34,565 nt of DNA from Fibrobacter sp. (lineage in GTDB: Bacteria; Fibrobacterota; Chitinivibrionia; Chitinivibrionales; Chitinispirillaceae): the NCBI GenBank assembly GCA_012728995.1, contig JAAYEB010000136.1:1-34565 (forward strand), given 5' to 3'. Of this stretch, positions 25,080 through 34,136 are shown piece by piece. The translations under genes and the position numbers were made by a program. The notes under the pieces are model-generated. The model did not search any database. It worked only from the letters and a program-made list of their open reading frames with translations, and was not told the DNA's origin. Position 1 is the first letter of the stretch; every line of letters starts with the position of its first letter.

Positions 25080-25667
25080 TTACTTACTCCGTCGGTATTG
25101 CATATAATATCGTTTAGTAAACCCTTTGGCTTTCTTGAAATGCTTTTCTGCGACTTCCTTAAATGTTCTGAATCCTATTTTCTCGTATAACTGTTTTGCC
25201 CGAATATTTGCATCGGTCACATCAAGTTCGAGGTATGGAGAAACAGTAATTGCATGCTGCATCATTGCCTTGCCAACACCCTGACCCTGAAATTTTTCTG
25301 CAACCGCAACCGCTTCAATAAAAAAGCCTTCTTCCTGTAGCGTTAGCGGGTGTTCGAATTCACTTTTTAAGGCCATGGCAATAAGAGTCCCTTTGATGAA
25401 ACCGAAACTCTTAATAAAGTCTTTCTTGACGATTCTTATGCAGCGCTCTTTTTCATCGGTGAGCGCGTATATGCCGGCCAGTTTGGCTCCCAGGTATGCA
25501 CCGTAGAAGTGATCAAGCAAGAAAGAATTTTTAAAGGCAGCGTTAAGAACCTCTTTATTTTTTGAAAATATGCAAAGATCCTTGTAATAGGCATCGACGA
25601 AAATGGCTGTTACCGAGTTTCTTGTATCTTCGGTATTTTGAAGCTTTAGTATTTCAATTTTTTGCAT
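25080..25667 (-). CDS. GNAT family N-acetyltransferase
   Basis: 195 aa. Transfers an acyl group from acetyl-CoA; cytoplasmic. The GNAT acetyl-CoA loop is EKFQGQGVGKAMM (Q-x-x-G-x-G/A), preceded by the beta4 strand FFIEAVAVAEK and followed by ELDVTDANIRAKQLYEKIGF, the classic motif-B N-x-x-A-x-x-x-Y-x-x-x-G-F. Substrate unknown. Start ATG 25667 has AGAGGGAT upstream; the longer frame begins at a TTG without a site. Divergent from the M4 protease gene 850 bp away. Confidence 0.9.
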   Translation of the reverse strand: MQKIEILKLQNTEDTRNSVTAIFVDAYYKDLCIFSKNKEVLNAAFKNSFLLDHFYGAYLGAKLAGIYALTDEKERCIRIVKKDFIKSFGFIKGTLIAMALKSEFEHPLTLQEEGFFIEAVAVAEKFQGQGVGKAMMQHAITVSPYLELDVTDANIRAKQLYEKIGFRTFKEVAEKHFKKAKGFTKRYYMQYRRSK

Positions 25668-26520
25668 GAGATCCCTCTGTTTTACGGTCAAGCCTTTCAG
25701 AACCTTATAATAATACCATTAACACTGGTCATATTTCTAAAGGCGTTTAATTTTTACAATTATTTTCGAAACAATCACCACCAGTGTTTATTAATATAAT
25801 CAGATAAATAAAATATAACAAAAAGGCATTCATGAATATCATAACCTTTTGTTTGTCTATAACATTGCTTATTACTCTCTCCCCTACAGATGACAGGAAT
25901 TTTAATTTCCAGTGTGGAGCGCTGTTCGAGCTTGGAAAACATCTTTACACCAGTTATTGTTTTTAAACCGCATCATTTCATATTTTATCCCTATTACATT
26001 TGACTGGTATTTCTCAAATAAAAAAGAGAAAATAATCCGAAACTAAAGAAAATAAATGGCAATGAAAAGTTAATTCAGGTCTCCTGATTTCCTGCAAAAA
26101 GGTCTGGGGAGAAGAGTAGGAGGGGCCTCAAGGAAGGATTGTCTCGATGAAAATCAGTTCAACGGAAATTGGCCTGATTCTGAGGTTGGGGCAAGAAATT
26201 CGTCCTGATATCTGATACTTTTGCAATTATTTTCAGTATATTATTACTATGACAATAAAATGCAAAAGGACGGGAATTTTCCCGTAATTAAATAAGCATC
26301 ATTTTTGCACAATTTAGTTGCCGGAGTATAATACACTGTTCGATAGTTGTAAACTTGGTATCTTTGAAGATCGGGTATTATAAGGGAAAAGAGTCACAAA
26401 TTCAAAAGCAACCGGGATCAAATTATAAATGCCTGTGATTGCAATATTGGGGTTTTGGATTTTCTAAAAAGATAGTGCTAAACCCAAAACAATTCGTATT
26501 GTAGAAATGAAGGGGGAAAG
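25668..26520. other. Divergent intergenic region before the M4 protease
   Basis: 853 bp. Contains a possible 44-codon small ORF (25832-25966), a weak hairpin (26270-26285, ACGGGA/TCCCGT) and no other recognisable element. Promoters for the GNAT and M4 genes must lie here. Confidence 0.45.
25832..25966 (+). CDS. Possible small exported peptide
   Basis: 44 codons from ATG 25832: hydrophobic N-terminus (MNIITFCLSITLLITLS), then a polar tail with two Cys (FQCGALFELG ... SYCF). An AAAAAGG site lies upstream with about 5-base spacing. The hydrophobic start could be a signal peptide or a single-pass membrane segment. No family recognised; it may be a chance ORF or a truncated gene. Confidence 0.25.
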   Translation: MNIITFCLSITLLITLSPTDDRNFNFQCGALFELGKHLYTSYCF

Positions 26521-29500
26521 ATGTTTTTCAAAACCACCTTATCTCTTGTGGTCAGCTTAATCGTTTCAAGCACGTTCTCTCCAATCTTTGCCCTTAACGG
26601 GACTTTCACCCGTTCCGGTAATTCGCTGCGTAAACCAACTTCGACTTCACAGATATCTTCAGACACTCTGAGCATCAGATACGATATTGAAAGAAAAACA
26701 CCCGTTTTCATATCTGGAAAAATTGTTGAACCTCCTTCTGGTTCACAGGTATTAAAAAAAATGAGCGTGGTTGCGCAAAAACGGGCTCTTTGCCGATCGT
26801 TTTTATCAAAAATCGGTCCTGCACTGAGAATCGCTCATCCCGAAGATGAACTTTTAGTTACTGATATTGATGAGGCAAAAATACTCACTCCCAAAACCGC
26901 TCATTTCAAGATCCGTCAGAAATATCGGGGCATAACTATTCTGGGAGCCGAGGCGACTGTTCACCTCAAAGGAGACCGGGCCGATTTTGTCGGCCGTACT
27001 ATCGCTACCCCAGACCTCGACATAGTCCCATCGTTTACTGCAAACCAGGCCATAGGTCGCGTTCTCAAAGATCTTCACAACAATAATATCAAAGTGCAGA
27101 AATTCAGCCCTGATGAGCAGGAGTTTCTTGACTACAAAGAACCATCCGCACAAATTATCATTTATCCTTCTCTGGAAAGCGGTTCCACAGACTGTCTGGC
27201 CTATCAGATTTTTGTGCGTCCAAACATGCTCGATTGGTGGGAATATATTGTGGATGCCCACACCGGGGAATTTCTCCTGAAATACAATCGTACCAGCCAT
27301 TTTGGCGACACAACGATTACTGCCATAGATTTCAGCGGCAACCAACGAGAGATCCATACTTACCTGAGCGATAAACACTATCTTATTGATGCTTCGCGTG
27401 CGATGTTCGATCCGGTAAAATCGAGAATACCCAATAATTTAACCGGGGCAATTGTTACCTATGATTATAATAACAAATATCCCTCATTTTCCTCCTACAG
27501 CCTCATCACACCAACACATAATGGCTGGGATCCCAAAGCAGTATCCGCGCATTATAATTCTTCGGTTGCATACGAGTATTACCTTTATACACATGGCCGC
27601 AATTCGATAGACGGACTTGGTGGAACGATCAGATCTTTTATCAACGTCGCCGATCAGTCTGGATGGCCATTGGACAATGCTTACTGGAACGGTAAAGGGA
27701 TGTATTACGGCAACGGAAGCCAGGTTTTTAATACACTTGTCAATGCACTTGACGTGGCTGCTCACGAGTTGACTCATGGTGTAATTGAGACAACGGCAGG
27801 GCTTCGCTACATAGGGCAATCCGGTGCTCTAAATGAATCTATGGCCGACATTTTCGCCTGCATGGTAGATCGTTCCAACTGGACAATAGGAGAAACAGTC
27901 ACACGCCCGGGGGTTTACCCCAACAATGTGCTTCGGGACCTTTCGAATCCGCATAACGGGGCAAGAAAGGACGAACAGGGATGGCAGCCTGAAAACATGT
28001 CGGAATACAAAAAATTGCCCAATACTACCGCAGGGGATAACGGTGGTGTCCATGTCAACAACAGCATTCCCAGCTATGCTTATTACCTTTTCGCAACAGA
28101 AGTGGGAAAGGAAAAGGCTGAACGCATTTTTTACCGCACCCTCACTACCTATCTGAGCGCATCATCGCAATTTGCAGATCTGCGCATAGGTGCCAGGCTG
28201 GCCTGTGAAGATTTGCATGGTAAAGAATCTGCTGAGATGACTGCGCTTATGGCTGCATTCGATAGTGTGGGTATTCTGGAGGACACCGAACCATTTACAC
28301 CTGTTGCTGATCTTCCAGTCAACACGGGAAAAGAGTATGTTCTTCTCACCGCTGCTCCTGCTGCAAGAGATGGAACAACACTTTACATAGCTGACAGCTT
28401 ATTCGGGTCGTTAAAAAGTGTTTCAAAGCGGCCTGTAAGTTTCCGGCCCTCAGTTTCCGATGATGGAAGCAAAGTACTTTTTGTAAGTGACAAACAGCTT
28501 GTCTCTCTAACCCTCAACGGTGATATTGCTACTGAAACGATAATCGACTCCTCCAGAGTCTGGGCGCTGTGTGCGATTTCCCGCGATGGACGACACTATG
28601 CTGCTGTACGGGAGGAAAACGACACCTCCATTTATATCGGAAGCATGAGCGACGGTTCGGTGCGAAGATACAATCTCAATGGTCCTGTTGAACAACAGGT
28701 GGCTACAGGTGCGGTTAACTCAACGGCTCTGGAATGGAATCTGACAGACGATGAAGTTATTTATGACGTGTTCAATTCATTGCCGGCTCAGGGCTCAAGT
28801 GGCCTGCAATTCTGGGACATCGGATTTCTCAGGTCGTGGGATGCGGAGCCGGATACGTTTGGCGATGGCTCGATAAGCAAGCTGTTTAATAATCTTGGTG
28901 ATGGTCTCAGCGTTGGGAATCCCACCTATTCCAAGAATTCACCAAATATAATCGCTTATGAATTAGTGGATAACTTGACATACACTGTTACTGTCATGAC
29001 CATGAATATGGAAAACCGCAAAACAGTAGCTGTAGCCCCAACTGAATATCCTGGATACCCAAGTTATTCCAGGCTGGATGACAAACTCGCATTTTCTACG
29101 ATCAGCGGCAGAGACACAGTCGTTTCGGTTGTAAAACTCAATGACGACAAGCAAACACCTGTGGGTGAGCCCACCATTGCAATAAGTAAAATGAAATGGC
29201 CGGTTTACTTTGCAACAGGACTCAGAAATCCCGACCCTACCCGTTCACGTTCGGATATGTTGAAGCGGCTTTCCAAACCCGGCCTGTCTGTAGTTCCGCA
29301 TAAAGGCAGATTGAAAATGACTATTACCGGCGTCGCGCAAGCCCAGGTCCGTATAAGCATAATTCGCGCAGATGGAAAAATAGTTGATAAAAAGAAGATT
29401 GTTGCCACCAGAGAAAACGTCCCCTACATCTGGAACAGTAAAAACGCTGGCGGAGGCTTTGTAGGAAGTGGAATTTATTTCATACGAATGGAAACCCCGC

Positions 29501-29535
29501 ATGGCGCAGTAGTAAAGAGAATTGCGATATTCTGA
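26521..29535 (+). CDS. Secreted M4 (thermolysin-like) metalloprotease with propeller domain
   Basis: 1004 aa zinc metalloendopeptidase. Signal peptide 1-24; FTP/PepSY propeptide (about 60-255); M4 catalytic domain (about 275-590) with the zinc site H415-E416-L-T-H419 in HELTHGVIE, third ligand E439 in NESMADIF, and catalytic H511 in GVHVNNSIP. Then a TolB/WD40-like beta-propeller (about 600-905; repeats such as RPSVSDDGSKVLFVS and YPSYSRLDDKLAFST) and a FlgD/sorting-like Ig module (about 920-1004; RISIIRADGKIV ... GSGIYFIRME). Thermolysin lacks the last two parts. The AGGGGG site before ATG 26521 supports the start. Stands alone. All catalytic residues are present, so active secretion as a zymogen is likely. 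Confidence 0.93.
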   Translation: MFFKTTLSLVVSLIVSSTFSPIFALNGTFTRSGNSLRKPTSTSQISSDTLSIRYDIERKTPVFISGKIVEPPSGSQVLKKMSVVAQKRALCRSFLSKIGPALRIAHPEDELLVTDIDEAKILTPKTAHFKIRQKYRGITILGAEATVHLKGDRADFVGRTIATPDLDIVPSFTANQAIGRVLKDLHNNNIKVQKFSPDEQEFLDYKEPSAQIIIYPSLESGSTDCLAYQIFVRPNMLDWWEYIVDAHTGEFLLKYNRTSHFGDTTITAIDFSGNQREIHTYLSDKHYLIDASRAMFDPVKSRIPNNLTGAIVTYDYNNKYPSFSSYSLITPTHNGWDPKAVSAHYNSSVAYEYYLYTHGRNSIDGLGGTIRSFINVADQSGWPLDNAYWNGKGMYYGNGSQVFNTLVNALDVAAHELTHGVIETTAGLRYIGQSGALNESMADIFACMVDRSNWTIGETVTRPGVYPNNVLRDLSNPHNGARKDEQGWQPENMSEYKKLPNTTAGDNGGVHVNNSIPSYAYYLFATEVGKEKAERIFYRTLTTYLSASSQFADLRIGARLACEDLHGKESAEMTALMAAFDSVGILEDTEPFTPVADLPVNTGKEYVLLTAAPAARDGTTLYIADSLFGSLKSVSKRPVSFRPSVSDDGSKVLFVSDKQLVSLTLNGDIATETIIDSSRVWALCAISRDGRHYAAVREENDTSIYIGSMSDGSVRRYNLNGPVEQQVATGAVNSTALEWNLTDDEVIYDVFNSLPAQGSSGLQFWDIGFLRSWDAEPDTFGDGSISKLFNNLGDGLSVGNPTYSKNSPNIIAYELVDNLTYTVTVMTMNMENRKTVAVAPTEYPGYPSYSRLDDKLAFSTISGRDTVVSVVKLNDDKQTPVGEPTIAISKMKWPVYFATGLRNPDPTRSRSDMLKRLSKPGLSVVPHKGRLKMTITGVAQAQVRISIIRADGKIVDKKKIVATRENVPYIWNSKNAGGGFVGSGIYFIRMETPHGAVVKRIAIF

Positions 29536-29877
29536 AAAACCGTAAAGCTATATCGCGGGATTTACACGTTTAAGACTCAAATCTTCTGCAGTTGTCTTAA
29601 CGTTTCTTCCGTAGTAGATAACTGAGGAAGATGTTGAGGAAGGAAATCATTAACCATGAAAGAAGATAAGATGAATACTGAATAAGGAATATCGAATGCT
29701 GAATTTTAAGAATGGGACAACAGCTCTTGGCCCGACAAACAAAGGGATCAAAACTAAACCAGGGAACTTGCAGGCTTTGATCTGATAAAAAACCAGTATT
29801 TGATCAAGTTAAGATCTCTAAAACCAGTAGCCAAGAAGCCATAAAGATTCAGTAAACAGCTGCTTCTTGGGCAAAAT
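29536..29877. other. Convergent intergenic spacer
   Basis: 342 bp between the convergent M4 and acetylesterase genes; carries the hairpin at 29831-29870 and nothing else recognised. Confidence 0.5.
29831..29870. terminator. Hairpin between convergent genes
   Basis: Arms CCAAGAAGC (29831-29839) and GCTTCTTGG (29862-29870) are perfect, with a 22-nt loop. It lies 7 bp past the acetylesterase stop, so probably that gene's terminator, though the T-rich tail (TTTT) starts only some bases later. Confidence 0.5.
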
Positions 29878-30972
29878 TTACTTGTACATCTTAACTATTT
29901 TTAATCCACCAGTTCCATGTCTATTTTTTGTTGCGATATAGATATTACTACTGGATAGAATACTCTGCAAAGCTTTACCTTGTGAAGGCGCGAATTTTCT
30001 TCCAGACAGATCAATTAAATTGCTCCAACCAGACTGAATTGTAATGCGAGGGTGCTTTGATGTCATATTATTAAATTGACATATTTTTACAGTTGGATCA
30101 TACACAAATTCCATATCCAACCATCGCTCAGCAGCTATCGTTCCCATCTTTACCTGCCCCTGTGCTTTGTAATGAACACCATCAGTTGGAAAGCCTTTGG
30201 TATCGAGAGTATCCACATTATTTAGGTTCTTTGTCACTGCGATTTCTGCAGCGCGTATGATTGAATTGAATTGCCAACTGCCCTGAACATCAATCATGGC
30301 AATGATTGCGGGGAGATCGGTAACATTAAGGTCTTTACGAATATCGTTGATGAGGCAAGTGAGATTTGTTTCGTATGCATCTGCAAGATTCTTTTCCTGG
30401 CCATCAAATTCACCCTGATGCCATACAAATCCAGCCCACATTGGGACATACTCTGAAGTATCATAAGCAGAGTTAAATGCTTTAAATGCATCATCGACAG
30501 CACTTAGCATCCGTCTATAGTGAGGTCCTGCATTCCCGTTGTTTGAACTTGGTGGTATCCAACAGTCATTTGGTTTTGAAGCGTAATTTCCCAGATACGT
30601 CGATCCGCAGCACACTTTGACAATAGCTATTTTTGTATCGGGCAGTTTTTCGGAAAGTGTTCTTCCAAGAGAGAGTTCAGGTCCGATATTATTTGAAAAA
30701 CTCCCAAAACCTGGACCCAGGGTCATCCACTCTTTGAGCTTTCCATTATTCTCCCAGGTCATATCCACATAAATTTTCACGTTTTCCACACTCGTTTTCT
30801 GATCTGCGGTAAGATCATTTGCCGAAGCATAGCCCGACATATTCGACTGCCCGGCAAGCAGGAAAACTGGTACAGCAGTTTTTGACAGTACGGGTAAAGA
30901 TGTAAGTATCACCAAAGCAGGAACCAGAAAGAAATACCTCACAGCATATTGTTTATTTGGCAATTTAAGCAT
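29878..30972 (-). CDS. Secreted SGNH acetylesterase (sialate O-acetylesterase/CE6-like)
   Basis: 364 aa. Signal peptide about 1-30. SGNH-type esterase domain (about 33-280) with block I GQSNMSG (nucleophile Ser), block III WHQGE and block V DGVHY (catalytic Asp/His). This matches the sialate O-acetylesterase/DUF303 family, which includes CE6 acetyl-xylan esterases. With a glucuronoxylanase in the same window, xylan deacetylation is a plausible role (inference). The C-terminal 60 residues form a sorting-like module (NLIDLSGRKF ... SNIYIATK). AAGGAG precedes ATG 30972. Monocistronic. Confidence 0.88.
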   Translation of the reverse strand: MLKLPNKQYAVRYFFLVPALVILTSLPVLSKTAVPVFLLAGQSNMSGYASANDLTADQKTSVENVKIYVDMTWENNGKLKEWMTLGPGFGSFSNNIGPELSLGRTLSEKLPDTKIAIVKVCCGSTYLGNYASKPNDCWIPPSSNNGNAGPHYRRMLSAVDDAFKAFNSAYDTSEYVPMWAGFVWHQGEFDGQEKNLADAYETNLTCLINDIRKDLNVTDLPAIIAMIDVQGSWQFNSIIRAAEIAVTKNLNNVDTLDTKGFPTDGVHYKAQGQVKMGTIAAERWLDMEFVYDPTVKICQFNNMTSKHPRITIQSGWSNLIDLSGRKFAPSQGKALQSILSSSNIYIATKNRHGTGGLKIVKMYK

Positions 30973-31078
30973 AACTACTCCTTATGTATTACTCACGGAT
31001 CTAACGGAAATGAATTATTCTAATTACCCTATATAATAAACAATAATTTTATATAAATTGATTGTTTTTTATCATTTT

Positions 31079-31513
31079 TTACATTTCACCGTACTGGTTT
31101 TTTCCAATTATCTGAACAAAAACTTTCCTTGTACGGGGTCTGTTATCATGATCTATAACAACAATCTGCTGCCAGGTACCCAGAACCAGTCTCCCCTTTG
31201 ACAATGGAACCGTTATCCCCGGCCCCATAAATGTTGCGCGGATATGAGAAAACCCGTTATCATCACCCCATGTTTGCGAATGACGAGAATGCATTGTATG
31301 GGGAACAAGTTTTTCGAGCTGCTCTTTTACATCCTCAACAAGGGCGGGTTCATATTCTATTGTGGAAACTGATGCTGTTGAACCGATTACGCAAATGTTA
31401 ACAAGCCCATCCCGAATCATCGATTCCTCAACAATTTCAGAAACTTTTTCGGTAATTTCATGGATGTCGGAGAATCCTTTTGTGTTTAGTGAAATTTCTT
31501 TACCAAATACCAT
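31079..31513 (-). CDS. yjbQ: YjbQ/UPF0047 family protein
   Basis: 144 aa, a complete member of the UPF0047 (YjbQ) family: trimeric small cytoplasmic protein, sometimes annotated as secondary thiamine-phosphate synthase on weak evidence. Conserved parts: STASVSTIEYEP, SRHSQTWGDDNGFSHIRA with the His/Asn residues of the family pocket, and LVLGTWQQIVVIDHDN. AAAGGAGG lies 6 bases before ATG 31513, so the eight codons upstream of it are not used. Precise reaction unknown. No signal peptide. Confidence 0.92.
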   Translation of the reverse strand: MVFGKEISLNTKGFSDIHEITEKVSEIVEESMIRDGLVNICVIGSTASVSTIEYEPALVEDVKEQLEKLVPHTMHSRHSQTWGDDNGFSHIRATFMGPGITVPLSKGRLVLGTWQQIVVIDHDNRPRTRKVFVQIIGKNQYGEM

Positions 31514-31713
31514 TATATACCTCCTTTTACAACTCAACTATATGGTGTTGTAATATAAATGATTAAACCAAAATGTTGTGTCACGTTAGAAAAGAAATAT
31601 TTGGGCAATGGCACTCAAAAACATTCAAGCTATTAATACAGTAATGGTTATCGAGATTGGGGTCAGATAAAAAAACAACCATTATTATTTATGACATATA
31701 ACAAATTGCTGTT

Positions 31714-33045
31714 TTACCTGGTTTTAATCATGTTTTCATAATAGTTTTTTCCGTTATCCTGTATATTTATAAAATATGCTCCGCAAGGAATATTTCTGTT
31801 ATTCCACCATACTTCATGAATTCCATCGATAACCTTATAATTCACAGGAATCTGAACTTTTCTGCCTAATTGGTTGAAAAAACCGACTGTTTTTTGGGAA
31901 TTGTCTGAATGATAAAAGGTCATTCTGGAAAAACCGCAAACCGTATTTACTTTAAATTTTACAGGTGAAAAACAGTGCTTCAGTTTTTTGTCTGCAATAA
32001 AATTGGCATTTTTTTCAACTTTGCGAATATACCCGCGGTCATTTTCGGTTACCAATACATTCCCCTGATAATCAATTGAAACCGCCCTGACTTCACTAAC
32101 CTTATAGCCTTCTGTGCGATAATGCATTCCATCACCGGAATGATATTCATCCCCTTCTCTCCCATCAAGGAAGAGGTGAACTAAACCATTATTATCAATG
32201 TACCACACCCGGCTTCCTTCATGAGTAGCAAGCAAATAGGATTCTTTGTCAACAAACCAGATACCACGAACCCCGTAAAAAGCTGTTTCGAGTGCAGACA
32301 GGCCTGCACCACCACCGCTGTTTTTTCCATTTCCTGCAATCACTGTTTTGGTTCCATCATTATTAATTCTGTATACAAGATTCGCAGAGCGGTCTGTAGC
32401 CACAACATAACCACTATGGTCCTGTACAATATTACCTAAAGCACCGAAACCGTCTGCATATGTACCTATACCAGTGTTTTCGGTCCATATTTTTACCCTG
32501 GATCCGGATGAATACCATACAGTATCTTCTGTGTCATTTAACCATAACCCTCTTCCCAGTGATATTCCTTCATCATCTTTAAATAGTGTAACCATGTTAC
32601 CTTTTGAATCAACTTTTCTGATTTTATTGTTACCCAGATCCAGAATATAGAATTCACCTTTTCTATTTACCCACAAACCATTAGGAGAGTTTAATTGCTG
32701 TTCCACAGCAAGCCCATCCCCACCATCACCGGCTTCATTGGTTCCAGCTACAGTAGAAATAATACCACTTACATCAACTTTACGAATTGCATGTGCATTC
32801 TTGTCAGCTATATAGATATTTCCGGCTGAATCTGCCATAGTAAAATGAGGACGTGACAAAACTGCATCAATCGCCGGTTTCCCTTCATATTTTTCATCCC
32901 ACTCATTTTCATTACCGTTACCACCTTTCCCGGCTACTGTTTTGAGCAGATTAAAAGATTCCAAAAAGGAATCTGTTTTTGCATACAAACTGTTTTTTAC
33001 TACAAAAATGCCAAGTACCATAATTATTAAAGGTATAGATCTCAT
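31714..33045 (-). CDS. Secreted NHL-repeat protein
   Basis: 443 aa. Signal peptide about 1-22 (LIIMVLGIFVVKNSLYA). About six NHL-type beta-propeller blades (about 40-365), recognised from repeats of the form GNIYIADKNAHAIRKVD, GEFYILDLGNNKIRKVD and GNVLVTENDRGYIRKV. The C-terminal 70 residues are a sorting-like module (VGFFNQLGRKV ... GAYFINIQD). Such propellers bind ligands or carbohydrate but the target is unknown. Start ATG 33045 is chosen because the signal peptide begins there; its only ribosome-binding candidate is a run of eight G, 33059-33052, 6 bases upstream. The frame is open to 33108. Confidence 0.82.
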   Translation of the reverse strand: MRSIPLIIMVLGIFVVKNSLYAKTDSFLESFNLLKTVAGKGGNGNENEWDEKYEGKPAIDAVLSRPHFTMADSAGNIYIADKNAHAIRKVDVSGIISTVAGTNEAGDGGDGLAVEQQLNSPNGLWVNRKGEFYILDLGNNKIRKVDSKGNMVTLFKDDEGISLGRGLWLNDTEDTVWYSSGSRVKIWTENTGIGTYADGFGALGNIVQDHSGYVVATDRSANLVYRINNDGTKTVIAGNGKNSGGGAGLSALETAFYGVRGIWFVDKESYLLATHEGSRVWYIDNNGLVHLFLDGREGDEYHSGDGMHYRTEGYKVSEVRAVSIDYQGNVLVTENDRGYIRKVEKNANFIADKKLKHCFSPVKFKVNTVCGFSRMTFYHSDNSQKTVGFFNQLGRKVQIPVNYKVIDGIHEVWWNNRNIPCGAYFINIQDNGKNYYENMIKTR

Positions 33046-33342
33046 GAAATACCCCCCCCGAGATTTAACATTTAATTGGCGAGTCTGAGGTAATACATTA
33101 GTTATCAAAAACTTAAGATTATTTCATTTTTTTTGTAATTCCTCATTTTCACGCCCTGACGGTTTTGAATCATTCATAGTTCATAACATCCAGCAATAGT
33201 ATAAATCAGCATATTCCATCGTTATTTGAATTGGTTCATTAATGTTTTAATTATTGCTACCAAAATATATCTTGATTGTGTATAAGCAGATAATAAAACA
33301 TTTATCATCAGGCATGTAAATTTTTACCAAGGAGGCACGCTC
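33046..33342. other. Divergent spacer upstream of the BI-1 gene
   Basis: 297 bp, AT-rich, with the eight-G run (minus strand) that serves as the ribosome-binding site of the NHL gene. No other element recognised. Confidence 0.4.
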
Positions 33343-34056
33343 ATGGTCACAACAACCCAGCAGGTTCGCTCACTACCTGTTTCTGAAGCATTACCAACAG
33401 AACGGGCACTTTTTATTCGCAAGACCTATGCTCATCTTGCAGGCGCTGTTGGTGCATTTATAGCTGTGGAATACCTACTGTTCTCATCACCGATTGCACC
33501 GGCAATGATTCGTTTTATTATGGGTTCTCAGTATTCATGGCTGATGATTTTAGGTGGATTTATGGTAGCCGGATGGCTTGCGCGAACAATGATTGCCGGA
33601 GCAAAAACCCGTTCAATGCAGTATGCAGGATTAGGTGTTTATATCATTGCTGAAGCTTTAATATTCGTTCCCTTACTTTATATTGCAATCAACTTTTCGT
33701 CACCGGATGTACTCCCGACCGCGGCACTTGTCACTGGTATGCTTTTTACCGGCCTTTCTGCTTATGCTTTAATGACCAGAAAGGATTTCTCATTTTTAGG
33801 TGGAATTCTTACGATAGGCGGTTTTATAGCACTTGGACTGATTGTCGCCGGAACAATTTTCGGATTCAATCTCGGACTGGCATTCTCTGGTGGAATGGTG
33901 CTTCTGGCTGCCGGAGCAATTCTTTACGACACATCAAAAATCATCCATGTATACAATACAGACGATTATGTTGCTGCATCATTACAGTTATTTGCATCAG
34001 TAATGCTTCTGTTCTGGTATATTTTAAGAATCGTCATGAGATTGTCAAAAAGGTAA
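33343..34056 (+). CDS. Bax inhibitor-1/YccA family membrane protein
   Basis: 237 aa, inner-membrane protein with about seven transmembrane helices. BI-1 family signs: the N-terminal FIRKTYAHLAGAVGAF block, GLSAYALMTRKDFSFLGG and the C-terminal ILYDTSKIIHVYNTDDYVAASLQL, the latter including the conserved Asp residues of the pore region. In bacteria these proteins (YccA, YetJ) influence FtsH or act as pH-sensitive calcium leaks; role here not fixed. AAGGAGG lies 7 bases before the ATG. A clear terminator follows. Confidence 0.93.
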   Translation: MVTTTQQVRSLPVSEALPTERALFIRKTYAHLAGAVGAFIAVEYLLFSSPIAPAMIRFIMGSQYSWLMILGGFMVAGWLARTMIAGAKTRSMQYAGLGVYIIAEALIFVPLLYIAINFSSPDVLPTAALVTGMLFTGLSAYALMTRKDFSFLGGILTIGGFIALGLIVAGTIFGFNLGLAFSGGMVLLAAGAILYDTSKIIHVYNTDDYVAASLQLFASVMLLFWYILRIVMRLSKR

Positions 34057-34084
34057 AACTCAGTATATTGAATATACGATAATC

Positions 34085-34120
34085 AAAAAGGAGACACAGA
34101 AAATTTGCTGTCTCCTTTTT
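34085..34120 (+). terminator. Rho-independent terminator of the BI-1 gene
   Basis: Arms AAAAAGGAGACA (34085-34096) and TGTCTCCTTTTT (34109-34120), perfect 12 bp, 12-nt loop, ending in a T-run, 29 bp after the stop. Confidence 0.88.
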
Positions 34121-34136
34121 AAATTAAGGATTATAG

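Noticed and set aside
26270-26285. ACGGGA/TCCCGT hairpin as a terminator
   Set aside because: Only 6 bp, no T-run and no gene ending next to it.
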